Of a DNA stretch of 64,000 nucleotides, positions 9,220 through 20,418 are shown one piece after another; the stretch's first letter is position 1, and every line of letters begins with the position of its first letter. The notes under the pieces are model-generated. The model saw only the letters and a program-made list of their open reading frames with translations, was not told the origin of the DNA and ran no database searches. A program made the position numbers and the translations under genes. Origin of the DNA: an uncultured Shewanella sp. (GTDB taxonomy: Bacteria; Pseudomonadota; Gammaproteobacteria; Enterobacterales; Shewanellaceae); NCBI RefSeq assembly GCF_947495455.1, contig NZ_CANLZC010000009.1:1-64000 (forward strand), in the 5' to 3' direction.

Positions 9220-9555
9220 CTATTGAAACTCCATCAGATAACGGCATACCTCATTACTTGATTCACTTTCAAATAGTAACGGGCTTGCCTCATCAAGCTC
9301 AAAATCTGCACCGACTAAATCTGTCACTCTTGCCTTTAATACTGTATAGCGAGCATTAGATTGTGAGCGCAATTCAACATTAAAATAGTCGACCCACAAT
9401 ATTTGATAAGACCACTGTCCCGAAGGATCTAGATGGCCAAAGATAAAACTTGGGCATCGATCTTGTTGTCTACTTTTATCAAATAAAAAAGGAAAAATAG
9501 CCAAATCAAAACCTAAGTCAAAATCAAGCCCAAATGCTTTCTGATATCGATACAT
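9220..9555 (-). CDS. Small acidic protein, array copy 4
   Basis: Protein of 111 residues, first in transcription order. It has the same plan as copies 2 and 3: FGLDFDLGFDLAIFPFL at the N-terminus, then PSFIF near residue 35, a central LWVDY strand, and a C-terminal FESESSNEVCRYL. Middle and C-terminal identity to the others is lower. ATG start with an AGG-type site upstream. Soluble and acidic. Function unknown; see the finding on the array. Confidence 0.65.
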   Translation of the reverse strand: MYRYQKAFGLDFDLGFDLAIFPFLFDKSRQQDRCPSFIFGHLDPSGQWSYQILWVDYFNVELRSQSNARYTVLKARVTDLVGADFELDEASPLLFESESSNEVCRYLMEFQ

Positions 9556-9797
9556 AACCTATCTCAAAATTAACATCGAATATATCACTCACATTTTACG
9601 CCGACCTAATAAAGGGAAAAAGCCATATTTCAAAAATGAATTAGACAAAATCGGAACCAATATATCATTTTTATAAAAATCAGATATAACACTTAACCAA
9701 GCCACACACTTTTCCCCTCCTATTCCTCATTAAGATGACAGCGTTAATGACGAGATAATATACTAATACCTATCTTTCTTTAATCAGTAATATAAAA

Positions 9798-10574
9798 ATG
9801 ATTGAAAAAAATAGGCTATCCCCACCCATAACCTCTGAAAGTGAAATTCAAAAATTTAATCAACTCGCAAAAGAATGGCGCGATCCAAATGGAAAATTCA
9901 AACATGTACATAAGTTCAATCAAGCAAGATTAACCAATATAAGATCGTCAATATCAACACATTTTGATCGCGATCTTAGTCGAGATCTTCCTTTTGAGGG
10001 GATCAGCATACTTGATATTGGTTGTGGTGCCGGATTACTGGCAGAACCATTAGCAACTTCAGGTGCAACAATGACAGGGATCGATGCAAGTGCAATGAAT
10101 ATTGCCATTGCTAAACAAGATGCAGAAATAAAAAATGTTTCAATAAACTATGTACACTGTTTAGCTGAAGACCTCATCCATTCTGATGAAAATAGCGTCA
10201 TTGAGAATAGTTATGATGTCATTCTAAATACAGAAGTCATTGAACATGTAAATGATAAAAATAGGCTTATTGATACTTGCTGTCAATTACTGCGCCCAGG
10301 GGGATTATTGATCATGGCCACATTGAATCGAACAATAATCTCATATTTTATTGCCATTTTAGGGGCAGAATATATCATGCGCTATCTTCCTATCGGTACA
10401 CATCAATGGAAACATTTCGTAAAACCAGCTGAAATAATACAGCGATTACAAGTTCATCAACTCACACCTCTTTATACACAAGGGATGAGTTTCAACCCAC
10501 TCACTCAGCAATGGTATACCCATAAAAATACCAAAGTAAACTATCTTCTCTATGCAACTAAAGCTAAACCATAG
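9798..10574 (+). CDS. ubiG: UbiG-type O-methyltransferase (ubiquinone biosynthesis)
   Basis: Class I SAM-dependent methyltransferase of 258 residues matching UbiG from end to end. The N-terminal EW-x-DPNGKFKHVHKFN block, SAM motif LDIGCGAGLLAEPLA near residue 75, EVIEHV near residue 150, RPGGLLIMATLNRT near residue 175, and the C-terminal GAEYIMRYLPIGTHQWKHFVKP are all present. UbiG performs both O-methylations of ubiquinone synthesis. Several segments, notably ATLNRT and GTHQWKHF, look closer to alphaproteobacterial UbiG than to the enterobacterial form. In Shewanella the housekeeping ubiG is, as I remember, elsewhere on the chromosome. This may therefore be a second, acquired copy. Confidence 0.8.
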   Translation: MIEKNRLSPPITSESEIQKFNQLAKEWRDPNGKFKHVHKFNQARLTNIRSSISTHFDRDLSRDLPFEGISILDIGCGAGLLAEPLATSGATMTGIDASAMNIAIAKQDAEIKNVSINYVHCLAEDLIHSDENSVIENSYDVILNTEVIEHVNDKNRLIDTCCQLLRPGGLLIMATLNRTIISYFIAILGAEYIMRYLPIGTHQWKHFVKPAEIIQRLQVHQLTPLYTQGMSFNPLTQQWYTHKNTKVNYLLYATKAKP

Positions 10575-10635
10575 ATTGATGACTGCATATAACTTATCAT
10601 CCTTATAAATTAGTCATATTAAGACAGGAAAGACA

Positions 10636-11076
10636 GTGTCAAAAATAGATATTCTCGTCGGTACAACATTAGGAAGTGCTGAATATGTCGCCGATGAAAT
10701 AGCATCCAAACTTACCGCTTTAGGCCATGAGATCCAAGTCCATTTAACACCAAATAGAGCAGAATTAATGCCTGATTCGATCTGGTTTATCGTCTCTTCC
10801 ACTCATGGCGCTGGCGATCTTCCGAATAATATCCAACCTTTTTATGATGAGATCGAGCAAAACAAACCCGATCTTAGCAATCAAATGTTCATTATTTGCG
10901 CCATTGGTGATTCGAGTTATGATACTTTCTGCCATGGGCCAATCAAGCTAAACACCTTACTAGAGCAGTACTCAGCTAAAACTTATGTGGATAAGATCAA
11001 AATAGATATTCAACAGGATCCCATCCCTGAAGAGGCTGCCTTATCTTGGTTGAACCTATGGTGCGATCAACTTTAA
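10636..11076 (+). CDS. mioC: Flavodoxin-like protein MioC
   Basis: FMN-binding flavodoxin fold protein of 146 residues. It has the phosphate-binding loop GTTLGSAEYVA at residues 9-19, followed by SSTHGAGDLPNN and GDSSYDTFCHGP, the two isoalloxazine-contacting loops of MioC. GTG start with an AGGAAAG site upstream. MioC lies next to oriC in enteric and related bacteria, as here, and transcription from it runs into the origin. MioC has been linked to biotin synthase electron transfer, a weak link for this gene. Confidence 0.88.
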   Translation: MSKIDILVGTTLGSAEYVADEIASKLTALGHEIQVHLTPNRAELMPDSIWFIVSSTHGAGDLPNNIQPFYDEIEQNKPDLSNQMFIICAIGDSSYDTFCHGPIKLNTLLEQYSAKTYVDKIKIDIQQDPIPEEAALSWLNLWCDQL

Positions 11077-11464
11077 GATCGAAATAAGCCGATCGCTTTT
11101 TGATCAACTCACAGGTTAGATCCACCTTATCCACACTTTATATGTTTTTTGTATATATGTGTGGATAAGGTATTATTTTATTCTATTATAACTCTGTATT
11201 ATTCAATACATGATCATCAATAAGATCATGGCTGTGGATAAGTAATCGATCTATCCCCAAGTTATATTCAATTTGATCCCGATCTGATCACAGGATCGCT
11301 TTGTCACTACCAATTGAATATAAAGGCAAAATAAGATTATCCACAGAATTGTGCGATCTTAATAATAAATATAATAAGAGATCTATATAAAGATCTTAAG
11401 ATCTATTAAGCGATCGCATGAGATCAAAACAAGTGAAATAGATCGTTCACCTTCTGATGATCCA
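11077..11464. other. Chromosomal replication origin oriC
   Basis: Non-coding region between mioC and mnmG, the classical gammaproteobacterial oriC position. Four perfect DnaA boxes (TTATCCACA) are visible: 11127-11135 (+), 11160-11168 (-), 11233-11241 (-) and 11337-11345 (+). About twenty Dam sites (GATC) fall between 11060 and 11464, far above chance. An AT-rich stretch with repeated GATCT/AGATC units at about 11360-11410 is the likely unwinding element. Diverged DnaA boxes are probably also present but I did not score them. Confidence 0.93.
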
Positions 11465-11521
11465 ATGCTAAAATACCCCGCTCGAAATCAATTCAGTCTT
11501 TTACCAATTGAAGGTTATTTA

Positions 11522-13411
11522 ATGCTTTTTCATGAACGCTTTGATGTGATCGTTATAGGTGGTGGTCATGCTGGCACAGAAGCCGCTTTAGCTTCTGCTA
11601 GAATAGGATCAAAAACCCTACTGCTCACACATAATATTGATACATTAGGACAAATGTCCTGTAATCCAGCCATTGGTGGAATTGGTAAAGGGCATTTAGT
11701 TAAAGAAATTGATGCGTTAGGCGGCGCAATGGCAACTGCTACAGACTTTGCTGGAATTCAATTTAGAACATTAAATTCAAGTAAAGGGCCTGCTGTACGA
11801 GCAACACGTGCGCAAGCCGATAGAAATCTTTACAGGCTAAAAATACAAAATATTTTACAAAATCAACCAAATTTACGTATTTTTCAACAAGCTGTAGACG
11901 ACTTAGTCGTTGAAAATGAAAAAGTAATAGGTGTCATTACCCAAATGGGATTGGCTTTTGAAGCCCCTGCAGTCGTGTTAACCGCAGGCACTTTTCTTGG
12001 AGGAAAAATTCATATTGGACTTGAGAATTATAGTGGTGGCCGTGCCGGTGATCCGCCAGCTATTGCACTTGCCCATAGACTTCGTGAATTACCTATTCGA
12101 GTAGGTCGTTTAAAAACAGGTACACCACCTAGAATAGATGCTAATAGTATCAATTTTGAGCTCATGTCAGAGCAAAAAGGGGACAATCCTCTGCCTGTGA
12201 TGTCCTTTTTAGGCAATGTAGATCAGCATCCTGAACAAGTTTCTTGCCATATTACTCATACAAATGAACAAACCCACGAGATCATTCGTGGAGGCTTAGA
12301 TCGTAGCCCTATGTATTCAGGTGTCATCGAAGGTATTGGACCACGATATTGCCCTTCTATTGAAGATAAAGTGCATAGATTTGCTGATAAAAACTCTCAC
12401 CAGATCTTTATTGAACCTGAAGGATTAAATACCAATGAGATCTATCCAAATGGGATCTCAACTAGCTTACCTTTCGATGTGCAATTAAATTTGGTGCGAT
12501 CGATCAAAGGGATGGAGCAAGCTCAGATCATAAGACCTGGCTATGCGATCGAATATGATTATTTTGATCCGCGGGATCTTAAAAACTCTTTAGAAACAAA
12601 AACGATTAATGGTTTGTTTTTTGCGGGACAAATTAATGGCACGACAGGTTACGAAGAAGCGGGGGCCCAAGGTTTGTTAGCCGGAATGAATGCTTCACTG
12701 CAAGTACAAGGTAAAGCGCCATGGGCTCCACGTCGTGATGAAGCTTATTTAGGCGTCCTTGTTGATGACTTATCCACATTAGGCACCAAAGAACCTTATC
12801 GTATGTTTACCAGTCGTGCTGAATACCGTTTATTATTACGGGAAGATAATGCTGATTTACGTTTAACGGAAAAAGGCCGTGAGTTAGGTTTAGTTGATGA
12901 TCAACGCTGGGCAATATTTAATGAGAAACAAGAAGCGATAGAAACTGAATTGCAGCGTCTTCGCAATCAGTGGGTTCATCCAAACTCTCCTTTAATTGAT
13001 GTGTTAAATCCAGAACTGAAGACACCTATTGCTAGAGAAGCTTCCTTTGAAGAGTTATTAAGACGTCCTGAAATGGATTACCCGAAACTAATGTCACTTG
13101 AAGGTTTTGGGCCCGGTCTTGAAAACATGCAAGCGGCTGAACAAGTCCAAATTCAAGTTAAATACTCAGGTTATATTCAACGTCAGCAGGATGAAATCGA
13201 TAAAGCCATTCGTCATGAAAAAACGGGATTACCCTTAGATTTGGATTACCAAGAGGTCCCTGGCTTATCCAATGAAGTCATTGCTAAGATGAATCAACAT
13301 AAACCTGAAACCATAGGCCAAGCTTCGCGAATTTCAGGTATGACACCGGCTGCGATCTCAATTTTATTAGTGCATTTGAAAAAGCGAGGCTTGTTAAGAA
13401 AAAGTGCCTAA
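11522..13411 (+). CDS. mnmG: tRNA uridine-5-carboxymethylaminomethyl modification enzyme MnmG
   Basis: FAD-dependent enzyme of 629 residues that, with MnmE, adds the carboxymethylaminomethyl group to U34 of certain tRNAs. I place the start at 11522 ([15 protein letters not shown]), since this gives the standard length and has an AAGG site 8 bases upstream; a longer frame begins at 11465 inside oriC. The FAD loop [10 protein letters not shown] is at about residues 13-22, the family motif [13 protein letters not shown] near 105 and [13 protein letters not shown] near 370. Also known as gidA. Confidence 0.96.
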   Translation: MLFHERFDVIVIGGGHAGTEAALASARIGSKTLLLTHNIDTLGQMSCNPAIGGIGKGHLVKEIDALGGAMATATDFAGIQFRTLNSSKGPAVRATRAQADRNLYRLKIQNILQNQPNLRIFQQAVDDLVVENEKVIGVITQMGLAFEAPAVVLTAGTFLGGKIHIGLENYSGGRAGDPPAIALAHRLRELPIRVGRLKTGTPPRIDANSINFELMSEQKGDNPLPVMSFLGNVDQHPEQVSCHITHTNEQTHEIIRGGLDRSPMYSGVIEGIGPRYCPSIEDKVHRFADKNSHQIFIEPEGLNTNEIYPNGISTSLPFDVQLNLVRSIKGMEQAQIIRPGYAIEYDYFDPRDLKNSLETKTINGLFFAGQINGTTGYEEAGAQGLLAGMNASLQVQGKAPWAPRRDEAYLGVLVDDLSTLGTKEPYRMFTSRAEYRLLLREDNADLRLTEKGRELGLVDDQRWAIFNEKQEAIETELQRLRNQWVHPNSPLIDVLNPELKTPIAREASFEELLRRPEMDYPKLMSLEGFGPGLENMQAAEQVQIQVKYSGYIQRQQDEIDKAIRHEKTGLPLDLDYQEVPGLSNEVIAKMNQHKPETIGQASRISGMTPAAISILLVHLKKRGLLRKSA

Positions 13412-13437
13412 TAAAAAGACTGAATAAGTAAATATAT

Positions 13438-13460
13438 AGAAGGAGCTGAGTGCTCCTTCT
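13438..13460 (+). terminator. Terminator-like hairpin after mnmG
   Basis: Perfect 9-bp stem (AGAAGGAGC / GCTCCTTCT) with a 5-base loop, 27 bases after the mnmG stop, followed by TATATTT. Confidence 0.65.
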
Positions 13461-13535
13461 TATATTTACAGAGCAATGGTAGTAAACTGAGTATCTTAAA
13501 ATGAATTAATCTGTGTGTTCTTTGAGGGTGTTTCT

Positions 13536-14171
13536 GTGTTATCAACACAATTAGATAGTTATTTAGCAGCCATGGGCCTAGACGCAAAACCAGAGCAAAA
13601 ACAACAGCTACTTGATTTTGTTGGTATGCTACACAAATGGAATAAAGCCTATAATTTAACGGCTATTCGCGATCCTGAGCAAATGTTAATTAGGCATATT
13701 ATGGATAGCTTGGCAGTATCGACGCATTTGCAAGGCAAACGTTTTATCGATGTGGGGACTGGACCGGGCTTACCGGGGATCCCGCTGGCTATTCTTAATC
13801 CTGATAAAGAATTTGTTTTGTTGGATAGTTTAGGAAAACGTGTTCGTTTTCAAAAACAGGTTCAATTTGATTTAGGTATTCACAATATTAGCTCAGTTGA
13901 AAGTCGAGTCGAGGCTTATCAACCGGCAGAAAAATTTGATGGAGTCTTAAGCCGTGCTTTTGCTTCAATTCAAGATATGTTGCACTGGTGTGAACATTTA
14001 CCGTCAAGTTCTGGTTGTTTTTATGCGCTAAAAGGTCAGCTATCTGATGAAGAAATGAATAATTTACCTAATGGCTTTGAAATCACCGATGTGATTGAAT
14101 TATCTATTCCTAAATTGAATGAGCAAAGGCATTTACTTCGTGTTGTGAAGCAAAAAGGACCCGTGGCGTAA
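13536..14171 (+). CDS. rsmG: 16S rRNA (guanine527-N7)-methyltransferase RsmG
   Basis: Methyltransferase of 211 residues that makes m7G527 in 16S rRNA. I chose the GTG at 13536 (reads [11 protein letters not shown]), which follows GAGGG at good spacing and fits known RsmG N-termini, over 13515. The family core is clear: [25 protein letters not shown], then the SAM loop [15 protein letters not shown], then SRAFAS. It sits between mnmG and parA, the usual order. A diverged gene would not keep these motifs, so confidence is high. Confidence 0.95.
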   Translation: MLSTQLDSYLAAMGLDAKPEQKQQLLDFVGMLHKWNKAYNLTAIRDPEQMLIRHIMDSLAVSTHLQGKRFIDVGTGPGLPGIPLAILNPDKEFVLLDSLGKRVRFQKQVQFDLGIHNISSVESRVEAYQPAEKFDGVLSRAFASIQDMLHWCEHLPSSSGCFYALKGQLSDEEMNNLPNGFEITDVIELSIPKLNEQRHLLRVVKQKGPVA

Positions 14172-14311
14172 TTGAGTAGTTGCAATCTTCGGCCGTATCA
14201 AGCAATTTGTACTTATAATTGAGTGAAAATCGGTCAGTTATAATGGTTACAAGAGTGAATTTGTACTTGAAGTCTTGTTGTAGGACGATGCAAAAAAGAT
14301 AGGATGATATT

Positions 14312-15100
14312 TTGGGAAAAGTGATTGCCGTAGCCAACCAGAAAGGTGGTGTTGGAAAAACCACAACATGCGTTAATTTATCGGCGTCATTAGCGGCGAC
14401 GAAACGGCGAGTGTTATTAATTGATCTCGATCCCCAAGGTAATGCGACTATGGGGAGCGGTATTAATAAATATGACGTTGAGCACACCGCTTATGATTTG
14501 TTGGTGGATGAAAAGCCATTTAGTGAAGTGGTTTGCCGAGAAACCAGCGGTCAATATGATTTAATCGCGGGAAATGGTGATGTCACAGCAGCAGAAGTTA
14601 AGCTGATGAACTTTTTTGCAAGAGAGATCAGGCTACGTAATGCGTTGGCGCCCATTAGAGATGACTATGACTTTATTTTTATTGATTGCCCACCGTCATT
14701 GAATATGTTGACAGTCAATGCCATGTCAGCTGCCGATGCTGTGATTGTTCCTATGCAATGTGAATATTATGCACTTGAAGGGATAACATCTTTAAAAGAA
14801 ACCATTGATCAGCTTAGTAGTATGGTCAATCCTGGCTTACATATCGAGGGCATATTACGCACTATGTACGATCCGCGTAATCGTTTGTCTACTGATGTGT
14901 CTGATCAGTTAAAACAGCATTTTGGTGACAAAGTTTATCATACTGTTATTCCTCGCAATGTCCGTTTGGCTGAAGCGCCGAGTTTTGGCACACCCGCTAT
15001 GTATTATGAAAAATCCAGTGCTGGAGCAAAAGCCTATCTTGCTCTTGCGGGAGAAATTATTCGTCGTGCCGATGAGCAAGCGAGCAATAAGCAAGCTTAA
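14312..15100 (+). CDS. parA: Chromosome partitioning ATPase ParA (Soj)
   Basis: Deviant Walker A ATPase of 262 residues. It has KGGVGKTTT at residues 11-19, with the signature first lysine, DLDPQGNAT for the Walker A' region, and FIDCPPSL for Walker B. ParA binds DNA non-specifically and, with ParB and parS, segregates the origin. TTG start preceded by AGGATG. It forms an operon with parB (9-base gap). I found no exact parS palindrome nearby by eye. Confidence 0.95.
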   Translation: MGKVIAVANQKGGVGKTTTCVNLSASLAATKRRVLLIDLDPQGNATMGSGINKYDVEHTAYDLLVDEKPFSEVVCRETSGQYDLIAGNGDVTAAEVKLMNFFAREIRLRNALAPIRDDYDFIFIDCPPSLNMLTVNAMSAADAVIVPMQCEYYALEGITSLKETIDQLSSMVNPGLHIEGILRTMYDPRNRLSTDVSDQLKQHFGDKVYHTVIPRNVRLAEAPSFGTPAMYYEKSSAGAKAYLALAGEIIRRADEQASNKQA

Positions 15101-15109
15101 GGGAATACT

Positions 15110-16018
15110 ATGACACAAAAGAAAAGAGGGTTAGGTAAAGGGCTTGATGCATTATTAAGTACCAGTAACGGTGCTGAGCAACAAGAAAATACCGAAGTCA
15201 TGGTCAATGAGAAACATGATGATGGCAAGGCAGTTAATATATCACAAGATTGTTTGCTTGACTTAGATGTGGACTTATTATCACCGGGACAATATCAGCC
15301 CAGAAAAGACATGTCACCGGAAGCATTGGAAGAACTAGCAAAATCCATTGTTAAGCAAGGGATTATTCAGCCAGTTGTGGTTAGAAAAGTGTCTTCAACA
15401 GGTTATGAGATTATTGCAGGTGAACGACGTTGGCGTGCCGCTCAATTAGCTGAGTTATCCACGATTCCTTGTCTTGTTAAACAAGTCCCTGATGAAGCGG
15501 CAATGTCAATTGCATTAATTGAAAATATTCAGCGTGAAGATTTAAATGCTATGGAAGAAGCCATGGCATTGCATCGCTTGTTACATGAGTTTGAATTAAC
15601 CCATCAACAAATTGCCGATGCTGTCGGAAAATCTCGAGCCACAGTATCAAATTTATTGAGATTAAATAGTTTAAACGATGCGGTTAAGAAAATGTTGGAG
15701 TATGGTGATATTGATATGGGCCACGCTCGCGCTTTGTTAGCCATTGAGGGGGATGAGCAAACAATTTTAGCAAGATTAGTCGTTTCTAAAGAATTGACCG
15801 TGCGGGAAACGGAACGATTAGTGAACAAAACTCTGACTCCAACTGAAAAAGCAGAAAAACCGAGTAAAGATCACGATGTTTGTCGCTTAGAAAATCAATT
15901 AATCGAGCGCTTAGGTGCGAAAGTATCAATCTCGCATAATAAAAAAGGTAAAGGTAAATTGATAATTAATTACCAAGATTTAGCCGAACTTGATGGAATT
16001 ATCGAGAAAATTGGTTAA
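15110..16018 (+). CDS. parB: Chromosome partitioning protein ParB (Spo0J)
   Basis: DNA-binding CTPase-type ParB of 302 residues. The N-terminal KKRGLGKGLDALL is the ParA-stimulating segment. The ParB/Srx domain carries GERRWRAAQLA (the GERRxRA box) and ENIQREDLNAMEEA. A helix-turn-helix follows (LTHQQIADAVGKSRATVSN), then the C-terminal dimerisation domain. ATG start after AAGGGAAT. It is co-transcribed with parA. Confidence 0.95.
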   Translation: MTQKKRGLGKGLDALLSTSNGAEQQENTEVMVNEKHDDGKAVNISQDCLLDLDVDLLSPGQYQPRKDMSPEALEELAKSIVKQGIIQPVVVRKVSSTGYEIIAGERRWRAAQLAELSTIPCLVKQVPDEAAMSIALIENIQREDLNAMEEAMALHRLLHEFELTHQQIADAVGKSRATVSNLLRLNSLNDAVKKMLEYGDIDMGHARALLAIEGDEQTILARLVVSKELTVRETERLVNKTLTPTEKAEKPSKDHDVCRLENQLIERLGAKVSISHNKKGKGKLIINYQDLAELDGIIEKIG

Positions 16019-16128
16019 AAATGCCAAGTTAAGGCAATATTATGTAACTTTGTAACAATTGTTAATCTTATCATTTCGGACTTTTGACATGGATCACGTT
16101 AAAAGTCTCCAATTTTATTCAGTTAAAC

Positions 16129-16156
16129 TTGCTTTGAAGTGCCGAAACGGTATACT
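16129..16156 (+). promoter_or_regulatory. Candidate promoter of the atp operon
   Basis: TTGCTT (16129-16134), 16-base spacer, TATACT (16151-16156), 86 bases upstream of atpI. It is a good -10 with a weaker -35. Assigned by eye only. Confidence 0.45.
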
Positions 16157-16242
16157 TTCGCAAGCTTTTTGTCCATCACGTTTATACGAATGACTATCAT
16201 TCGGTTTTCGATAACAAAAAGTTCTAATGCGGAGGAGGTAAG

Positions 16243-16626
16243 TTGAGTAAGATTTTAGCGCGTCGTGGCCGGCGATCAGCCTACAAGTTGGTGATGATGC
16301 AGGCGGCGGTAGCTGTCACTGCTTCAATTTTCTTTTTCGCTATGTGGGGAGCCCAGTTTGGTTATTCTGCGTTAGCAGGTGCTGCCATTGCTGTGCTTCC
16401 TAATTTTGTATTCGCAACCCTCGCTTTTTCCCATACGGGAGCGAGTGCGTCAGCAAAGGTCATTAAGACTTTTTACTGGGGGGAAGCGGTAAAGATGTTG
16501 TTAACAATTGTCATGTTTTCGTTGGTGTTTGTTTATATCAAGGTGGTTTTTACGCCCCTTTTTGTTTGTTATACATTAGCGTTAATTGTACATTGGGCAG
16601 CTCCTTTATATTTCAAGCAAAGTTAA
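16243..16626 (+). CDS. atpI: ATP synthase accessory protein AtpI
   Basis: Membrane protein of 127 residues with four predicted TM segments, first gene of the atp operon. AtpI assists c-ring assembly or magnesium handling in other bacteria, but is not essential. TTG start with a strong GGAGGAGG site. The identity rests on position, size, the basic N-terminus (ARRGRRSAYK) and hydrophobic profile. Confidence 0.88.
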   Translation: MSKILARRGRRSAYKLVMMQAAVAVTASIFFFAMWGAQFGYSALAGAAIAVLPNFVFATLAFSHTGASASAKVIKTFYWGEAVKMLLTIVMFSLVFVYIKVVFTPLFVCYTLALIVHWAAPLYFKQS

Positions 16627-16635
16627 GTGGGATGA

Positions 16636-17436
<801 letters not shown>

Positions 17437-17480
17437 GGGTAGTTGAAGATTTTTTTAAACTAAATCAATTAACTAAATAA

Positions 17481-17756
<276 letters not shown>

Positions 17757-17793
17757 TAAACGCTTCTGTCTTTAATCTAAATAGGAGGCTGTT

Positions 17794-18264
17794 GTGAATT
17801 TCAACGCTACCCTAATCGGTCAGACGGTCGCCTTTATTATCTTCGTGTGGTTCTGCATGAAGTTTGTTTGGCCACCTTTGATGAATGCCATCGAAGAGCG
17901 CCAAAAAAGGATTGCCGGCGGTTTAGCAGATGCTGAACATGCAGCAAAAGACCTAGAGTTGGCACGGGCGAAAGCCACTGCGCAACTAAAAGAAGCTAAA
18001 GTGAAAGCTAACGAAATAATTGAGCAAGCGAACAAACGTAAAGCTCAAATTGTTGACGAAGCTAAAGCTGAGGCAGACGCTGAGCGCGCTAATATTATCG
18101 CTCAGGGTAAAGCAGAAATTGAAGCTGAACGTAATCGCGTAAAAGAGGATCTGCGTAAGCAGGTTGCTTCTCTGGTTATCACAGGTACCGAGAAAATCCT
18201 TGAACGTTCGATTGATGAAGCCGCCCATAGCGACATAGTTAATAAACTTGTCGCCGAAATTTGA
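17794..18264 (+). CDS. atpF: ATP synthase F0 subunit b
   Basis: Subunit b, 156 residues: one N-terminal TM helix (residues 5-25), then a long charged coiled coil rich in Ala, Glu and Lys that forms the peripheral stalk. GTG start after TAGGAGG. Confidence 0.96.
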   Translation: MNFNATLIGQTVAFIIFVWFCMKFVWPPLMNAIEERQKRIAGGLADAEHAAKDLELARAKATAQLKEAKVKANEIIEQANKRKAQIVDEAKAEADAERANIIAQGKAEIEAERNRVKEDLRKQVASLVITGTEKILERSIDEAAHSDIVNKLVAEI

Positions 18265-18279
18265 TAAGGGAGTTGAGTT

Positions 18280-18813
18280 ATGGCTGAATTAACCACCATT
18301 GCTCGTCCTTACGCAAAGGCTGCTTTTGATTTTGCTGTTGAGAAAAATGCGGTGGAAAGTTGGGCAGAAATGCTGAACTTTATGGCTTTGGTGAGTGAAA
18401 ACGAATCAATGCATCCATTGTTGACTGGCGGTTTGTCCAGTCAAAAGCTTGCCGAACTCTTTATTGGAGTGTGTGGTGAGCAACTCAATGAGCAAAGTCA
18501 AAACCTAGTCAGGGTAATGGCTGAAAACGGTCGTTTAGAAGCGCTACCTGCTGTATATCAACAATATGTTGAATTGCGTAATGAATGGGCAAAGGAAATA
18601 GAAGCGAATATCGTTTCTGCAACTGAGCTGAGTTCGACGCAACTACAGGAGATAAGTGTTTCTTTAGAGAAACGTCTCGCACGCAAAGTTAAGCTGAATT
18701 GCAGCATAGACACCACGCTTATTGCGGGTGTGATCATTCATGCAGGAGACCTTGTCATTGATGGCTCGGTCCGCGGTAAAATATCGCGTCTGTCTGATAA
18801 GCTGCAGTCGTAA
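18280..18813 (+). CDS. atpH: ATP synthase F1 subunit delta
   Basis: Delta subunit, 177 residues, couples the b stalk to the alpha subunits. It starts [14 protein letters not shown], the family N-terminus, and ends [19 protein letters not shown] with GGGAG upstream, 15 bases after atpF. Confidence 0.96.
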   Translation: MAELTTIARPYAKAAFDFAVEKNAVESWAEMLNFMALVSENESMHPLLTGGLSSQKLAELFIGVCGEQLNEQSQNLVRVMAENGRLEALPAVYQQYVELRNEWAKEIEANIVSATELSSTQLQEISVSLEKRLARKVKLNCSIDTTLIAGVIIHAGDLVIDGSVRGKISRLSDKLQS

Positions 18814-18827
18814 TTGGGAGTTTGAGC

Positions 18828-20369
18828 ATGCAACTGAATTCCACTGAAATCAGCGATCTGATTAAACAGCGGATCGAGCAGTTTGAAGTCGTTAGTGAAG
18901 CTCGCAACGAAGGTACTATCGTTGCAGTAAGTGACGGCATCATCCGCATCAACGGTTTAGCCGATGTGATGCAGGGTGAGATGATTGAACTGCCAGGTAA
19001 CCGTTTTGCTATCGCGTTGAACCTTGAACGCGACAGTGTCGGTGCCGTCGTAATGGGCCCTTATGCATCATTGGCAGAGGGTGACAAAGTTAAAACTACT
19101 GGTCGTATTCTTGAAGTACCAGTAGGTCGTGGTCTACTGGGCCGTGTCGTTAATACTTTAGGTGAGCCTATCGATGGAAAAGGAGCGGTTGAACATGACG
19201 GCTTCTCACCTGTTGAAGTGATTGCCCCAGGTGTTATTGAGCGTAAATCAGTATCACAACCTGTTCAAACAGGATATAAAACCGTTGATTCAATGATCCC
19301 AATTGGTCGTGGACAACGTGAATTGGTCATTGGTGACCGTCAAACAGGTAAAACTGCGTTGGCCATCGATGCCATTATCAACCAGAAAGATTCTGGTATT
19401 AAATGTGTTTACGTTGCTGTTGGGCAAAAAGCCTCAACCATTGCTAACGTAGTACGTAAGTTAGAAGAGCATGGTGCACTTAACAACACTATCGTTGTTG
19501 TTGCGACTGCATCAGAAGCTGCTGCCTTGCAGTTCTTGGCACCTTATTCTGGGTGTTCAATGGGTGAATACTTCCGCGACCGCGGTGAAGATGCGTTAAT
19601 CGTATATGATGATTTGTCTAAGCAAGCTGTTGCTTATCGCCAAATTTCATTGCTATTGAAGCGTCCACCTGGACGTGAAGCTTATCCTGGTGATGTTTTC
19701 TATCTCCACTCTCGTTTACTTGAGCGTGCATCACGTGTAAACGAAGATTATGTAGAGAAATTCACGGGTGGTGAAGTAAAAGGCCAAACCGGTTCACTTA
19801 CCGCGCTGCCGATTATTGAAACCCAAGCAGGTGACGTTTCAGCATTCGTACCGACTAACGTAATTTCGATTACAGATGGTCAAATCTTCCTTGAAACAGA
19901 TTTGTTTAACTCAGGCTTACGTCCTGCGGTTAACCCAGGTATTTCTGTTTCACGTGTGGGTGGTGCGGCGCAGAGTAAGATCATTAAGAAACTGTCTGGT
20001 GGTATTCGTACCGCACTTGCACAGTATCGAGAGCTTGCGGCCTTCTCACAATTTGCATCGGATCTTGATGATGCAACACGTGCTCAATTAGAGCATGGTG
20101 AGCGTGTTACCGAATTAATGAAGCAAAAGCAATATGCGCCTATGAGTATCGCTTGCCAGGCTGTGTCTATTTTCGCAGCTGAGAAAGGTTACCTGAAAAG
20201 CGTTGAGCTGAACAAAATCATTGATTTTGAAGCCTCTTTGCTCTCGTTCATGAACAGCGAGTATGCTGACCTTATGAAAAACATCAACGAAACTGGCAAC
20301 TATAATGCCGACATCGAAGGTGAAATTAAGGCTGGCCTCGATAAGTTCGTCGAAACCCAAACCTGGTAA
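18828..20369 (+). CDS. atpA: ATP synthase F1 subunit alpha
   Basis: Alpha subunit, 513 residues. I chose the ATG at 18828 ([11 protein letters not shown]), which gives the standard length and has GGAG 7 bases upstream; an upstream GTG-class codon at 18822 is less likely. Walker A is GDRQTGKTA near residue 169. The family signature [14 protein letters not shown] is near residue 365. Confidence 0.97.
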   Translation: MQLNSTEISDLIKQRIEQFEVVSEARNEGTIVAVSDGIIRINGLADVMQGEMIELPGNRFAIALNLERDSVGAVVMGPYASLAEGDKVKTTGRILEVPVGRGLLGRVVNTLGEPIDGKGAVEHDGFSPVEVIAPGVIERKSVSQPVQTGYKTVDSMIPIGRGQRELVIGDRQTGKTALAIDAIINQKDSGIKCVYVAVGQKASTIANVVRKLEEHGALNNTIVVVATASEAAALQFLAPYSGCSMGEYFRDRGEDALIVYDDLSKQAVAYRQISLLLKRPPGREAYPGDVFYLHSRLLERASRVNEDYVEKFTGGEVKGQTGSLTALPIIETQAGDVSAFVPTNVISITDGQIFLETDLFNSGLRPAVNPGISVSRVGGAAQSKIIKKLSGGIRTALAQYRELAAFSQFASDLDDATRAQLEHGERVTELMKQKQYAPMSIACQAVSIFAAEKGYLKSVELNKIIDFEASLLSFMNSEYADLMKNINETGNYNADIEGEIKAGLDKFVETQTW

Positions 20370-20418
20370 TGACAAATGAGGTGTCTGTGGCACCTCTGGT
20401 CCAGATTGGAGAGTAAAG

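Noticed and set aside
14110-14487. Antisense frame of 125 codons across rsmG and parA
   Set aside because: Covers parts of two conserved genes and the space between; composition not protein-like.
14100-16020. parS centromere site near parAB
   Set aside because: I found no exact 16-bp parS palindrome by eye in this stretch; near matches were not convincing.
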